39,305 nucleotides of DNA from an uncultured Ruminococcus sp. (GCA_905202255.1 CAJKRH010000016.1:1-39305); one strand, 5' to 3'; numbered from the stretch's first letter, positions 25,637-34,715 are shown. A program made the numbers and translations. The notes: generated by a model not told the origin, from the sequence alone.

Positions 25637-26419
25637 TCAGGTTTTGCTCATCTTCATGACGAGGCTGTGCGGCAGTATCTTTGCAAGAAAGCGATAAAAC
25701 TTGAAAAATGCTCTCGGTGTATAGACATTTCTGCCTGCGCCCGCCGCTTTCAGCGCGCCTGCGGCTACCTTGTCCGGGTCACAATACGGCAATGTCTCAA
25801 AGGTTTTCGATTTTCCCCCGCTTATGCCTGCCACATCGAGAAATTCCGTTGCCATCGGTCCCGGGCAGACGGCGCAGACATTGATTCCCGTGCCGCGAAG
25901 CTCAAAGCGAAGCGACTTTGTGAAGCTGAGCACATAAGCTTTTGTCGAGCAGTAGACCGTCATTCTCGGATTCGGCGCAAAGGAAGCTATCGAGCAGGTA
26001 TTGAGTATAAATGAGCTGACCTTTTCTCCGCCGGTGCGCCTTTTCATATAGGGAAGGCAGAGCGTGGTAACGGCGGTAAGCGCACGGCAGTTGAGATCCA
26101 CCATGCCCGCCTGATCGGGATAAGTCATATCAATCATATTGCCGAGTTTGCCGAAGCCCGCATTATTGAGAAGCGCGAATATCTCGGGCTTCTTCTCCGC
26201 GAGCATGGCGGAAAGCGTCTCGTAGCTTGAGTAGTCCGTCAGATCCAGCGCAACGGGAACTATCTTTGCCGCGCCGGTGCATTTTGCCGCAAGTGCCTCA
26301 AGGCGTTCCTTTCTGCGGGCTATAATCCATATTTCATCAAGGGAAAAACGCTTTTCTGTCTCATATAGGAGCTTCTCTCCGAGTCCCGAAGAGGCGCCTG
26401 TGATTATCGCTATCTTCAT
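25637..26419 (-). CDS. Short-chain dehydrogenase/reductase (SDR)
   Basis: A 260-residue classical SDR. The NAD(P)-binding motif is GASSGLG (8-14), followed by NNAG (about 90) and the catalytic YxxxK as YCSTK (about 156-160) after a serine in the TCSIASF segment. The C-terminus is basic and slightly hydrophobic, as in the DltE/YqjQ-like group, which may act on lipid substrates. Its start overlaps the PAP2 stop by 4 nt (ATGA). The substrate is not known. Confidence 0.9.
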   Translation of the reverse strand: MKIAIITGASSGLGEKLLYETEKRFSLDEIWIIARRKERLEALAAKCTGAAKIVPVALDLTDYSSYETLSAMLAEKKPEIFALLNNAGFGKLGNMIDMTYPDQAGMVDLNCRALTAVTTLCLPYMKRRTGGEKVSSFILNTCSIASFAPNPRMTVYCSTKAYVLSFTKSLRFELRGTGINVCAVCPGPMATEFLDVAGISGGKSKTFETLPYCDPDKVAAGALKAAGAGRNVYTPRAFFKFYRFLAKILPHSLVMKMSKT

Positions 26420-27105
26420 ATACCTACCTCGCTTATGTTATTTTTCGCCGTGAGTTGCTTATCTCTGTGCTTTTTCTGCGCACGCTTTATCACGACATAG
26501 ACAAGCACATAAAGCACGGCGGCAACGCCAAGCCCCGCATAAACATCGAGCATGGAATGCTGCTTTATGAAAACGGTGGAAGCCGTTATGAGAATCGCCA
26601 GCACAAGCCCCGATATATTGAGCCATACTTTTTTTCCGAGCCTGCTGTCGCAAAGACCGAAGTAGGCGGCGAAGGCACCGACTACATGGAGACTCGGGAG
26701 AACATTCGTATTTGTATCAATCTTATACATGGCGCCGACCATGCGCGTGAAAATATTGTCATGCGCGAAGCTCTCGGGGCGCAGATTCTGCCCATTCGGG
26801 AAGAGTGCCATGAAAACGACGCTTGCCGAGAAGCCTATGGCAATAAACCACATATATCTGCGGAATTTGTCCCCATCCTCAAAAATAAGCCATATGCCGA
26901 CAGCACCCATGAAAGGATACCAAAGATAATAAAAGATTACAAAATATTCGCAAAAAGGTATCACATCGTCAAGCGGAGTATACGATACCCAATAATCGGC
27001 ATCCCAGCCTATGTAATGTTCGAGCATGAAAAACGCGATAAGGTATATCGGCAGATAGAGCGCCCAGAGAGCGTGCCTGTATTTTTTGAATATTTCCTTT
27101 TTCAT
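26416..27105 (-). CDS. PAP2-superfamily membrane phosphatase-like protein
   Basis: A membrane protein of 229 residues from the ATG at 27105 (GGAGGACG upstream; the frame is open further up). It has about six TM segments and PAP2-type motifs: RP after FPNGQNL, PSLHVVGAF (PSxH) and the C-terminal segment STVFIKQHSMLDV, matching the third motif with its catalytic His and Asp. The PSLH form resembles the PAP2_3 / inositol-phosphotransferase branch. It probably acts on a membrane lipid phosphate. The gene sits in a close-packed operon; its 3' end overlaps the SDR start by 4 nt. Confidence 0.85.
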   Translation of the reverse strand: MKKEIFKKYRHALWALYLPIYLIAFFMLEHYIGWDADYWVSYTPLDDVIPFCEYFVIFYYLWYPFMGAVGIWLIFEDGDKFRRYMWFIAIGFSASVVFMALFPNGQNLRPESFAHDNIFTRMVGAMYKIDTNTNVLPSLHVVGAFAAYFGLCDSRLGKKVWLNISGLVLAILITASTVFIKQHSMLDVYAGLGVAAVLYVLVYVVIKRAQKKHRDKQLTAKNNISEVGI

Positions 27106-27118
27106 TTTCGTCCTCCGC

Positions 27119-27694
27119 TTATCTTGTGACATTCGAGAGAACGACATTTTTTGAGCTGTAATATTTCATTGCATTCAGAAGTACACCCGATACATTGAAA
27201 TATACCTTTGTGTCTCCGTATGCGGCAAAATAGAGATTTTCGGAACTCATGCAGGATGAGCAGTCAAGCACCTGCGCAAAATTTCCGTTTTCCTTTTCGC
27301 CGTATTCGCCGCCTGCGGGAGCTATTATCTCGGCATCGGCTATGCGGCGGCGGAAAACCTCCTTTGCCTTGCCGTAGCCGTTTACGCGGTAAATATAAAG
27401 CTCACCCTTGCAGGTAACATATGTATATTCGATATTCGTATATTTCCATGTGAAAAAGCAAAGTATCCACAGGAAAAGGGGAAGCGCCGCGATGACGGGC
27501 GGCATCTTTGCCAGAACGAGAAATACCGTGCAGAAAGCCGCCGCAAAAGCGATATAAATGAGCACGAGAAGCAGCTTCTTTCTCTTGAGAGTCTTGTCAT
27601 GCAGGCGCTTCACGGTATATTCCGAGTAGCCTGTGCCCTCGTTTTCGGCATTGAACGGGATGCTTCTCTTCTGAATCTTGTCTTTCTTTGCCAT
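27119..27694 (-). CDS. Two-TM membrane protein, DUF6106-like
   Basis: A 191-residue protein with a basic cytoplasmic N-terminus (1-38), two adjacent TM segments (about 40-61 and 65-86) and a soluble C-terminal domain containing YTYVTCKGELYIYRV and VLDCSSCMSSENLYFA. The pattern resembles the uncharacterised DUF6106 family of Clostridia, as I recall it; this needs a profile search. No catalytic motif is seen. It lies 16 nt after DUF1667 and 13 nt before PAP2 in the same operon. Confidence 0.75.
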   Translation of the reverse strand: MAKKDKIQKRSIPFNAENEGTGYSEYTVKRLHDKTLKRKKLLLVLIYIAFAAAFCTVFLVLAKMPPVIAALPLFLWILCFFTWKYTNIEYTYVTCKGELYIYRVNGYGKAKEVFRRRIADAEIIAPAGGEYGEKENGNFAQVLDCSSCMSSENLYFAAYGDTKVYFNVSGVLLNAMKYYSSKNVVLSNVTR

Positions 27695-27710
27695 CTTAGT
27701 CTTTCCTTTC

Positions 27711-28067
27711 TCAGTCTATGTTTGAGGTGGCTATGATATCTGTCTCGCCGAGGATATCCTTTATCACGATATCGCCTATCTTTACAGGGGCGCTTATCTT
27801 CGCCGCGCGGATGATATCCATCGCTTCAAACATTTTTGATTTTGTTATCGGAGCGGCGCTCTTTACGGAAACAAAAGCATCCTCTCTGTTATCCACCTTG
27901 ACTATGGAGGTGACAACTCTCTTCGGAGCAGTCATTTCGGTTATACCGTATGTCTCGCCGCGCTTGCAGGTATTTCCCGTGACGGTTATCGTGCCGTCGT
28001 CCGCCTGCGTGACGGTAAGCGAACAGCCCATCGGGCAGTTTATGCAAATCATTTCTCTTGTTTTCAT
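27711..28067 (-). CDS. DUF1667 protein of the glycerol-3-phosphate dehydrogenase cluster
   Basis: A 118-residue protein of the DUF1667 type, from the ATG at 28067 (GGCGGGTG upstream, alternative GTG at 28076). Four cysteines near the N-terminus (MICINCPMGCSLTV and GNTCKRG) form a likely metal or Fe-S site. In Firmicutes this family regularly follows the split GlpA/GlpB-type flavoproteins and is thought to be a small electron-transfer partner. It lies 14 nt after the GlpB-like gene. Confidence 0.9.
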   Translation of the reverse strand: MKTREMICINCPMGCSLTVTQADDGTITVTGNTCKRGETYGITEMTAPKRVVTSIVKVDNREDAFVSVKSAAPITKSKMFEAMDIIRAAKISAPVKIGDIVIKDILGETDIIATSNID

Positions 28068-28081
28068 TTCTATCACCCGCC

Positions 28082-29344
28082 TCAGTCCTCAAGTCCTATC
28101 GTTATGGTATCTGCGGACTTGTCTATCATTTCTCTCTTCAGAATAACAAATTCCATCTCGCCGGGCGCGAATTTGCGTCCCTTGCGCGTATAGAGCGGCT
28201 CGCCATCGCTGGAGCGGACAACTACGCTCTTGTTTTTGAAAATGTCGGAAACGCGGAAGTATACCTTCACATTGTCCGTATCGGCATATACATCTATCGC
28301 CTGCGGAACCGTATAGCGGACGCCTGTCGCAGTTTTCACGGCTATCCTGCGCTCGGGTGCGGCGTCGTATTTACACATGGCAAATTCAGCCGCGGCATTT
28401 CCCGCTATCTCGGCTTCCTCAGAAACATAGTCCACAAGGTCGTGAACATGGAGCACATTTCCGCAGGAGAAAATACCTTTCTCCGCCGTCTCTCTGTTCT
28501 GATTTACGGTAGCGCCGCCCGTTATCGGGTCGTCGGCAATGCCGGCATCGGTCGCAAGTCTGTTCTCGGGGATAAGTCCGCAGGAGAGCAGGAGCGTATC
28601 GCATTCGACATATTCGCGCGTGGAGTCTATGGGTCTGCGGTTTTCGTCTACCTGCGCTATCGTCACGCCCTCGATTCTGTCACCACCGTGAATTTCGGCA
28701 ACGGTATGGCTCAGGCGGAGCGGAATATTGAAGTCATTGAGGCACTGAACTATATTTCTGTTCAGACCGCCGGAATAAGGCATCAGCTCGCATACCATCT
28801 TTACATTCGCGCCCTCGAGCGTCATGCGGCGCGCCATGATAAGACCGATATCGCCGCTGCCGAGGATAACGACATTCTTGCCGGGCATTTTGCCCTTGAA
28901 GCGGATAAACTTCTGCGCCGTGCCCGCCGTATAGATGCCTGCGGGGCGTGTGCCGGGGATGCTGAGCGCACCGCGGCTTCTCTCGCGGCATCCCATCGCC
29001 ATAACCACAGCCTTTGTCTCGAGTATGCTCATGCCTGTCTGCGAGCTCATAACGGTCACCGCATGACCGCCCTCGCAGCGATCGATGGCAAGAACGGAAG
29101 CGTTTGTGATATAGGGGATTTCGCGTTCCTTTACCATATCGATATAGAGCTGTGCATACTCGGGTCCCGTCAGCTCGCGTCCGAACTTGTGCAGACCGAA
29201 GCCGTTATGTATGCACTGGCGGAGGATACCGCCGAGCTGGGGTTCTCTTTCCACTATGAGCATATTGCGTATGCCATTTTCATATGCCGCAACAGCCGCA
29301 CTCATTCCTGCGGGACCGCCGCCGATTATAACAATATCATACAT
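28082..29344 (-). CDS. FAD-dependent pyridine nucleotide-disulphide type oxidoreductase (GlpB-like)
   Basis: A 420-residue flavoprotein with two dinucleotide-binding motifs: GGGPAG at 8-13 and GSGDIG at about 177-182. The fold is Pyr_redox_2. The CRERSRGALSIPGTRPAGI segment is typical of the partner subunit found with anaerobic glycerol-3-phosphate dehydrogenase-like proteins. It probably passes electrons from glycerol 3-phosphate through the GlpA-like subunit to a carrier; that coupling is inference. It starts 6 nt after the GlpA-like gene and is followed by DUF1667. Confidence 0.9.
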   Translation of the reverse strand: MYDIVIIGGGPAGMSAAVAAYENGIRNMLIVEREPQLGGILRQCIHNGFGLHKFGRELTGPEYAQLYIDMVKEREIPYITNASVLAIDRCEGGHAVTVMSSQTGMSILETKAVVMAMGCRERSRGALSIPGTRPAGIYTAGTAQKFIRFKGKMPGKNVVILGSGDIGLIMARRMTLEGANVKMVCELMPYSGGLNRNIVQCLNDFNIPLRLSHTVAEIHGGDRIEGVTIAQVDENRRPIDSTREYVECDTLLLSCGLIPENRLATDAGIADDPITGGATVNQNRETAEKGIFSCGNVLHVHDLVDYVSEEAEIAGNAAAEFAMCKYDAAPERRIAVKTATGVRYTVPQAIDVYADTDNVKVYFRVSDIFKNKSVVVRSSDGEPLYTRKGRKFAPGEMEFVILKREMIDKSADTITIGLED

Positions 29345-29350
29345 TTTCGT

Positions 29351-30781
29351 TTACCTTGCCTTTCCGAGAAGCATATATGACTTCCCGCCGAATTTCGTTA
29401 CCTGCTCCTCGGGTATACCAAGCTCGCGGGCAAGTATCTCTGTTATCACGGGTGCGCAGAAGCCGCCCTGACATCCGCCCATTCCCGCTCTCGTGCGGCG
29501 CTTGACCGCGTCTACGCTTCTCGCCTGCGGATTCTTGTGTATCGCATCGAGAACCTCGCCCTCGGTTATCTTCTCGCAGAAGCATACCACATGACCGAAT
29601 TTCGGGTCACGCTTTATAACCTCGTTCTTTTCCTCCGTGCTCATATGCGAGAAGCGGCGTGAGGAAATGCGCTCCGCCTTGAAGTCGCCCTTCTTTTCCA
29701 TCGTCAGCCCCGCATTTTTCAGCATATCGCATACATAAAGCGCGATAGCAGGCGCGGAGGTAAGACCCGGAGATTCGATACCGACTGTATTTATCGCGTG
29801 GTTGCCCGATGAGGAATACTCTATGATGAAATCCTCGCTCTCCGAGCAGGAAGCGCGCAGTCCCGAGAAAGATGTTATCACCTTTCTGAAATTGAGCTTC
29901 GGAACGCTCTTGCAGGCGGTATTTCTTACCATGGCAAGACCTGCGGCACTTGTCGCGTGGTCTGCCTTTTCTGTCTTTTCGGAGGTCGGACCTATCATCA
30001 GGTTGCCGTCTACCGTCGGCGTTACGAGTATGCCCTTGCCGAGTTTTGTCGGGACTTGAAATATAGTATGCGAAACGGTTTTGCCCTCTGTCTTGTCAAA
30101 GAGCAGATATTCGCCTTTCTTCGCGACAACGGTGTATTTGTCGCCGAGCATGGCGGCTATCGCGTCGCTGTAGAGTCCCGCCGCATTGACTATGTAGCGA
30201 GCTTCCACATACTCGTCGCCGCTCGATATCTTGTAGCCCTCGCCGCTCTTCTCCATCGCGGTGACGGGGAAATCGCAGCGGAGCGTCGCGCCGTTGTCCA
30301 TAGCGTTGCCTATGGCGGCGATGGTCAGCTCGTAGGGGCAGACTATACCCGAACTTGTGCAGTGCAGAGCGCATACCACGCTCTCGGAAAGATTCTTTTC
30401 GAGCTTTCTTGCCTCGTCGCCCGAGATAACGGAAAGTCCCTCTATCCCGTTTGCGATGCCTCTTTCGTAAAGCTCCTGTACATGAGGCGCTTCCTCCTCC
30501 GAGAAAGCGAGCACGAGCGAGCCGTTATTCTTATACGGAACATCAAGCTCGCGGCAAAGCTCGCGGAACATGCCGACGCCCTCGGCATTCAGCTTCGCTT
30601 TCAGCGTACCGGGGACAGGGTCAAAACCGCCGTGAACTATCGCGCTGTTCGCTCTTGTGGCACCCATCGCGACATCGTCCTCCTTTTCGAGGATGCAGAT
30701 GTTCAGCCTGTACTTCGCAAGCTCGCGGGCGATAAGACCGCCGACAACGCCGCCTCCTATAATCGCAACATCATAAATCAT
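29351..30781 (-). CDS. NAD(P)/FAD-dependent oxidoreductase with BFD-like Fe-S domain (GlpA-like)
   Basis: A 476-residue DAO-family flavoenzyme, start ATG at 30781 (GGTGGAGA upstream; frame open further up). The FAD motif GGGVVG lies at about 8-13. The C-terminal BFD-like domain holds a four-cysteine Fe-S site, CFCEKI and CQGGFC. This is the architecture of the catalytic GlpA subunit, which oxidises sn-glycerol 3-phosphate to dihydroxyacetone phosphate; related proteins use other 2-hydroxyacids. ATGA overlap with the HAD gene ensures coupled translation. No glpF or glpK is present in the window. Confidence 0.92.
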   Translation of the reverse strand: MIYDVAIIGGGVVGGLIARELAKYRLNICILEKEDDVAMGATRANSAIVHGGFDPVPGTLKAKLNAEGVGMFRELCRELDVPYKNNGSLVLAFSEEEAPHVQELYERGIANGIEGLSVISGDEARKLEKNLSESVVCALHCTSSGIVCPYELTIAAIGNAMDNGATLRCDFPVTAMEKSGEGYKISSGDEYVEARYIVNAAGLYSDAIAAMLGDKYTVVAKKGEYLLFDKTEGKTVSHTIFQVPTKLGKGILVTPTVDGNLMIGPTSEKTEKADHATSAAGLAMVRNTACKSVPKLNFRKVITSFSGLRASCSESEDFIIEYSSSGNHAINTVGIESPGLTSAPAIALYVCDMLKNAGLTMEKKGDFKAERISSRRFSHMSTEEKNEVIKRDPKFGHVVCFCEKITEGEVLDAIHKNPQARSVDAVKRRTRAGMGGCQGGFCAPVITEILARELGIPEEQVTKFGGKSYMLLGKAR

Positions 30782-31602
30782 TTTGCTTCTCCACCTTTCA
30801 GTATATCCAGTATCACGCCGCAATCTTCAAAAATCGCGTCGGATTTGATTTCATGAGCCTTTGCCTGCCCGAGCGTCGTTTCACCGCTGAGCACAAGCAA
30901 GGTTTTTGTTCCGGCATTGACGCCGCTTGCGATATCCGTATATATACGGTCGCCCACGACAAGCGTATTCTCCGCGCAGACGCGGCTGTCCAGCCTGTTT
31001 ATCCGCTCTATCGCAAAAAGCGGCATTTCGGGCCTCGGCTTGCCTATGTAATAGGGCTTTTTGCCCGTGGCATTCGTTATCATCGCGCATACCGAGCCGC
31101 AATCGGGCACATATCCGTACTCCGTCGGGCAGACGAGGTCTGGGTTTGCCGCTATAAACGGAATATCGCGCGTCAGCAGTTTGGACATCGCCTCAAGCTT
31201 GGCAAATGTCAGCTCCGTATCAAAACCCGTGACGACGGCTTCTATATCCTCGCTGTAGCTGTCGTGGATGTTTTCCACGCCGTTTTCGGCAAGCTCGGAA
31301 AGGAACGAGCGCGTTCCGGAAACGAAAAGCTTCTTTCCCGCGAGATTCTTTTTGAGATAATCGGCAGTCGCCTGCGAAGAGGTGATGAAATCGTCCTCCG
31401 CCGCCTCTATGCCGAGTCTCGCCAGCTTTTTCACATAGTCGGATACGCTTTTTGACGAATTATTCGTCATGAAAAGGTAGTGATTTCCCGTTTCGCGTAT
31501 TGTTTTCAACAGCTCCTTTGTGAAAGGGAAAAGATTATCTCCGAGGTAGATAGTCCCGTCCATATCAAAAAGGTACAGCCGTATCTTTTTCACATCAAGC
31601 AT
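30778..31602 (-). CDS. HAD-IIA (NagD/PGP-type) phosphatase
   Basis: A 274-residue hydrolase. Motif I is DMDGT (nucleophile Asp13), motif II TNNSSKS (about 46-52), motif III lysine in GKPRPE, motif IV VVGDRIYTDI. The C2 cap makes it HAD-IIA, the family of NagD, mammalian phosphoglycolate/glycerol-3-phosphate phosphatase and actinobacterial glycerol-3-phosphate phosphatase. Its place at the head of a GlpA/GlpB/DUF1667 operon makes glycerol 3-phosphate or phosphoglycolate a sensible candidate substrate, but this is inference. The promoter lies at 31656-31684; the Shine-Dalgarno AAGGAG is about 12 nt from the ATG, a rather long spacing. Confidence 0.9.
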   Translation of the reverse strand: MLDVKKIRLYLFDMDGTIYLGDNLFPFTKELLKTIRETGNHYLFMTNNSSKSVSDYVKKLARLGIEAAEDDFITSSQATADYLKKNLAGKKLFVSGTRSFLSELAENGVENIHDSYSEDIEAVVTGFDTELTFAKLEAMSKLLTRDIPFIAANPDLVCPTEYGYVPDCGSVCAMITNATGKKPYYIGKPRPEMPLFAIERINRLDSRVCAENTLVVGDRIYTDIASGVNAGTKTLLVLSGETTLGQAKAHEIKSDAIFEDCGVILDILKGGEAK

Positions 31603-31655
31603 TATTTTTTCATTCTCCTTGCCTTCTCGGCACCAAAATCCATTTCAACTTTTTC

Positions 31656-31684
31656 AGTATAGCACAAAAATGTCGATTTTACAA
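31656..31684 (-). promoter_or_regulatory. Promoter of the nine-gene minus-strand operon
   Basis: On the minus strand: TTGTAA (31679-31684), 17 bp, TATACT (31656-31661). The -10 is extended (TGCTATACT). TTTTTGTGCTATACT is the same 15-mer as at the polA promoter. Confidence 0.7.
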
Positions 31685-31712
31685 GGGATAATATAATTAA
31701 AATATAATCTTT

Positions 31713-32168
31713 TTATATAAGGTATTCGGTGAATTTGCCGAATAATGCCGATGCCTCGCGCTTTATCGCCTCTGCTGTCTCCCCGCTCCCCTTGAAAAAA
31801 ATCACCATGTCGCCGCAGGCAAGAAAAACGGCAACCTCCGCGGGGTCGCACGGCGGACGCTCGTATGCGGAGCAGAGAAACGCCGCCGCATCGCAGGCAT
31901 CGGAAAAGGCACGGATATACCATATCTCCGTCCCCTCCGCCGAGAAATCGGGGTGATAGACCGTCGCTTCGGCGATGTATTTCGCATAGTCATCGGCACC
32001 TATCGAAAGCATGAAGCTATCGTCTGCGCACACCTCCTCCGAAAAATACGGCTCATCGCGAAATGCCGCCCGCGCCAGCCGCTCTTCCGCGCTTGTGCCG
32101 CAGGCGAAAACGACGGCGCACAGCATCATCACCATTGCCGCAAAAACAAGAAAGCTGCATTTTTTCAT
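31713..32168 (-). CDS. Small lipoprotein, DUF4358-like
   Basis: A 151-residue exported protein; the ATG at 32168 is chosen since GGGAGGA lies 8 nt upstream and a lipoprotein signal follows (lipobox VFAC, Cys23). The mature part includes EIWYIRAFSDACDAAAFLCS and AVFLACGDMVIFFKGS, which resembles the clostridial DUF4358 lipoprotein family as I recall it; a profile search would settle this. Function unknown. The ribosome binding site lies inside the terminator of polA, so expression may depend on read-through or on RNA folding. Confidence 0.75.
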   Translation of the reverse strand: MKKCSFLVFAAMVMMLCAVVFACGTSAEERLARAAFRDEPYFSEEVCADDSFMLSIGADDYAKYIAEATVYHPDFSAEGTEIWYIRAFSDACDAAAFLCSAYERPPCDPAEVAVFLACGDMVIFFKGSGETAEAIKREASALFGKFTEYLI

Positions 32169-32215
32169 AAAAAAATCCTCCCGCAAAAGATAATCTTATC
32201 TTCTGCCGCGGAGGA
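32169..32215 (-). terminator. polA terminator overlapping the lipoprotein ribosome binding site
   Basis: Minus-strand hairpin with arms 32196-32215 and 32176-32193 (small bulges), followed by seven T residues (32175-32169). The ATG of the next gene follows at once (32168). The 3' arm contains GGGAGGA, the Shine-Dalgarno sequence of that gene. The structure thus ends polA transcription and, in any read-through mRNA, hides the ribosome binding site. Confidence 0.75.
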
Positions 32216-32234
32216 CTTTTCTATACTATTTTGA

Positions 32235-34715
32235 CTATTTTGCGTCGTACCATGTTTTGCCGCAACCGACCTCTACCGTCAGCGGGACGACAAGCTTCAC
32301 GGCGTTTTCCATCTCGTATTTCAGCAGTTCCTTCGCCCGCTCGGCGCAGGAAATGTGCGCTTCTATTATCAGCTCGTCATGCACCTGAAGCAGAAGTCTT
32401 GCATCAAGCCCCTCTTTTTTCAGCCGAGAAGCAACATTTATCATTGCCGCCTTGATTATATCCGCGGCACTGCCCTGTATCGGGCTGTTCATCGCGACTC
32501 TCTCGCCGAAAGCGCGCTCCGTATGCTTCTGTGAGGCAAGCTCGGGAATATATCTGCGCCTGCCGAAAAGCGTTTTCACATAGAGGTCGCGCTTTGCCTG
32601 CTCGGTGATATTATGCAGGTATTCACGCACTTTCGGATAGGAACAGAGGTAATTTTCTATATATTCGCCCGCCTGCTTGCGCGAAATATGCAAATCTCCC
32701 GCGAGTGAAAATTCCCCCATGCCGTACATTATGCCGAAATTGACCGCTTTCGCCCTCTTTCTCATCTCCACAGTCACCATATCCTTCGATACGCCGAAAA
32801 TACGCATCGCCGTATCGGTATGGATATCGAAACCGGATTCAAATGCGTGTATCATATTTTCATCGCCCGAAACAGCCGCAAGCAGGCGAAGTTCTATCTG
32901 CGAATAGTCGGCGTCTATGAGCAGATAATCGTCGCTTTTCGCCGTGAAAAACTTGCGCAGTTCTCTGCCCAGTTCCGTTTTTATCGGTATATTCTGGAGG
33001 TTCGGCTCCGTGGAGGAAAGCCGCCCTGTTGCCGTCAGCGCCTGACGGAAGCTCGTGTGCACTCTGCCGTTTTCATCCGCCACCTTGCAGAGCCCGTCGG
33101 CATATGTGCTTTTCAGTTTGTCAACCTGCCTGTAGTCGAGTATATCATCTATTATCGGGCTGTAGGGACGCAGTTTTTCGAGAATCTCCGCTCCAGTGGA
33201 ATATCCGCTCTTCGTCTTTTTGAGTGCGGGGAAGCCCATCTCCTCAAAAAGCACCGTGCCGAGCTGCTTCGGCGAGTTTATATTGAATTCCCTGCCCGCG
33301 AGCATATAGATGCGCGAGGCGTATTCGCCTTTCATCTCATCGAGATGCCGCGAGAAATCCGCGAGCTTCGCCGTATCAACGGTAAATCCCTCCCGCTCCA
33401 TCTCAAAAAGCACGCCGGAAAGCGGAAGTTCTATATCGATATAAAGCGCAAGCTGTTCCGTTTTTTCGAGTTCGGCATACAGCATATGATACAGTGAATA
33501 TATGTCTTTTGCACAGTCCGCGCCACTCTCGGATTCATGCATCAGCAGTCGCGAGGTCAGCTTCGGCAGAGAAAAATCATTCTCGCCCGCGCCGCAGATA
33601 TAGCCCATCAGCATAACATCATCGCAACCCGCAGTAGCGGCATATCCCGCGTCGGCGAGCCTGTGGAGAAGCGATTTTTTATCGCAGCAGACATACTCCC
33701 CGCCCGAAGCGAGCAGTGCCGCGCCATCGGCGAAACTCATCTCCGCCGCGCTTTCGCCATCATAGGTATAAGCCTTATCTTCATCGAAGTAAATCGCCGT
33801 CCGCTCGGGCGCATTGCTCTTTTCAGCCCGCTCGGGCACGGCATGTATGCCCGCCTCATCGAGCGCGAATTTCTTGATGAAAGCGGAAAATTCCAGTTTC
33901 ATGCAGAGCCCGAGCATGGCGCGCTTGTCTATGCCCGTATATCCCAGCTCCGAGAGCGAAATCCCGAGCGGCACATTGCGACTGATGGTTGCGAGCCACT
34001 GCGAGAGGTACGCACTCTCCCTGCCGTCGGCAAGCTTTTTCTTTACAGAGGGCGTGAGCGGCTTTTCGTCAAGCCCGTCATATATTCCGTCGAGCGAGCC
34101 GTAGTCCGCGATGAGCTTCAGCGCCGTCTTTTCGCCTATTCCGGCAACACCCGGGATATTATCCGAACTGTCGCCCATCAGCGCCTTTACATCTATGAAC
34201 TGCGCGGGAAGCACGCCGTATTTCTCCTTGAATTTTTCCGTATCGTACTTCACAGGCTCGGTATTCGTCGCGAGCATGACAAAAGTCTTGTCCGAGATGA
34301 GCTGGAGCGAATCCTTGTCGCCTGTGGCGACGCAGGTTTCCATGCCCTCCTTCTCCGCCATCGCCGAGAGCGTGCCGAGAATGTCGTCCGCCTCGTAGCC
34401 CGCAAGCTCGAGCGTGTGCAGACCCATCGCGCGCATCATTTCCTTGGCATAAGGCAGCTGCATGAGAAATTCCTGCGGAGTCGGTTTTCTCGTTCCCTTG
34501 TAGTCAGAGAAGCGCTCATGGCGGAAGGTCGGTGCCTTCACATCGAAAGCGACCGCCGCATAGTCGGGCTTCTGCTCGGCGATATGCCTGCTGACTATAT
34601 TCACCATGCCGTACACCGCGTTTGTGAAAAGCCCGTCGCGGGTGGTCAGCGGGCGTATGCCGTAAAAAGCCCTGCTCAGTATCGAATTTCCGTCTATCAC
34701 GAGAAGTTTTTTCAT
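32235..34715 (-). CDS. polA: DNA polymerase I
   Basis: An 826-residue PolA for Okazaki-fragment maturation and repair. The 5'-3' exonuclease domain (1 to about 290) shows MGDSSDNIPGVAGIGEKTA. The middle 3'-5' exonuclease domain is short and lacks a convincing DxE and the remaining Asp pattern, so proofreading is probably lost, as in many Gram-positive PolA. The polymerase domain has motif A (DYSQIELR), motif B (RKRAKAVNFGIMYG) and motif C (QVHDE). Length fits (B. subtilis about 880, E. coli 928). The ATG at 34715 has AACGGAGGAACGC upstream. It diverges from marR. Confidence 0.98.
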   Translation of the reverse strand: MKKLLVIDGNSILSRAFYGIRPLTTRDGLFTNAVYGMVNIVSRHIAEQKPDYAAVAFDVKAPTFRHERFSDYKGTRKPTPQEFLMQLPYAKEMMRAMGLHTLELAGYEADDILGTLSAMAEKEGMETCVATGDKDSLQLISDKTFVMLATNTEPVKYDTEKFKEKYGVLPAQFIDVKALMGDSSDNIPGVAGIGEKTALKLIADYGSLDGIYDGLDEKPLTPSVKKKLADGRESAYLSQWLATISRNVPLGISLSELGYTGIDKRAMLGLCMKLEFSAFIKKFALDEAGIHAVPERAEKSNAPERTAIYFDEDKAYTYDGESAAEMSFADGAALLASGGEYVCCDKKSLLHRLADAGYAATAGCDDVMLMGYICGAGENDFSLPKLTSRLLMHESESGADCAKDIYSLYHMLYAELEKTEQLALYIDIELPLSGVLFEMEREGFTVDTAKLADFSRHLDEMKGEYASRIYMLAGREFNINSPKQLGTVLFEEMGFPALKKTKSGYSTGAEILEKLRPYSPIIDDILDYRQVDKLKSTYADGLCKVADENGRVHTSFRQALTATGRLSSTEPNLQNIPIKTELGRELRKFFTAKSDDYLLIDADYSQIELRLLAAVSGDENMIHAFESGFDIHTDTAMRIFGVSKDMVTVEMRKRAKAVNFGIMYGMGEFSLAGDLHISRKQAGEYIENYLCSYPKVREYLHNITEQAKRDLYVKTLFGRRRYIPELASQKHTERAFGERVAMNSPIQGSAADIIKAAMINVASRLKKEGLDARLLLQVHDELIIEAHISCAERAKELLKYEMENAVKLVVPLTVEVGCGKTWYDAK

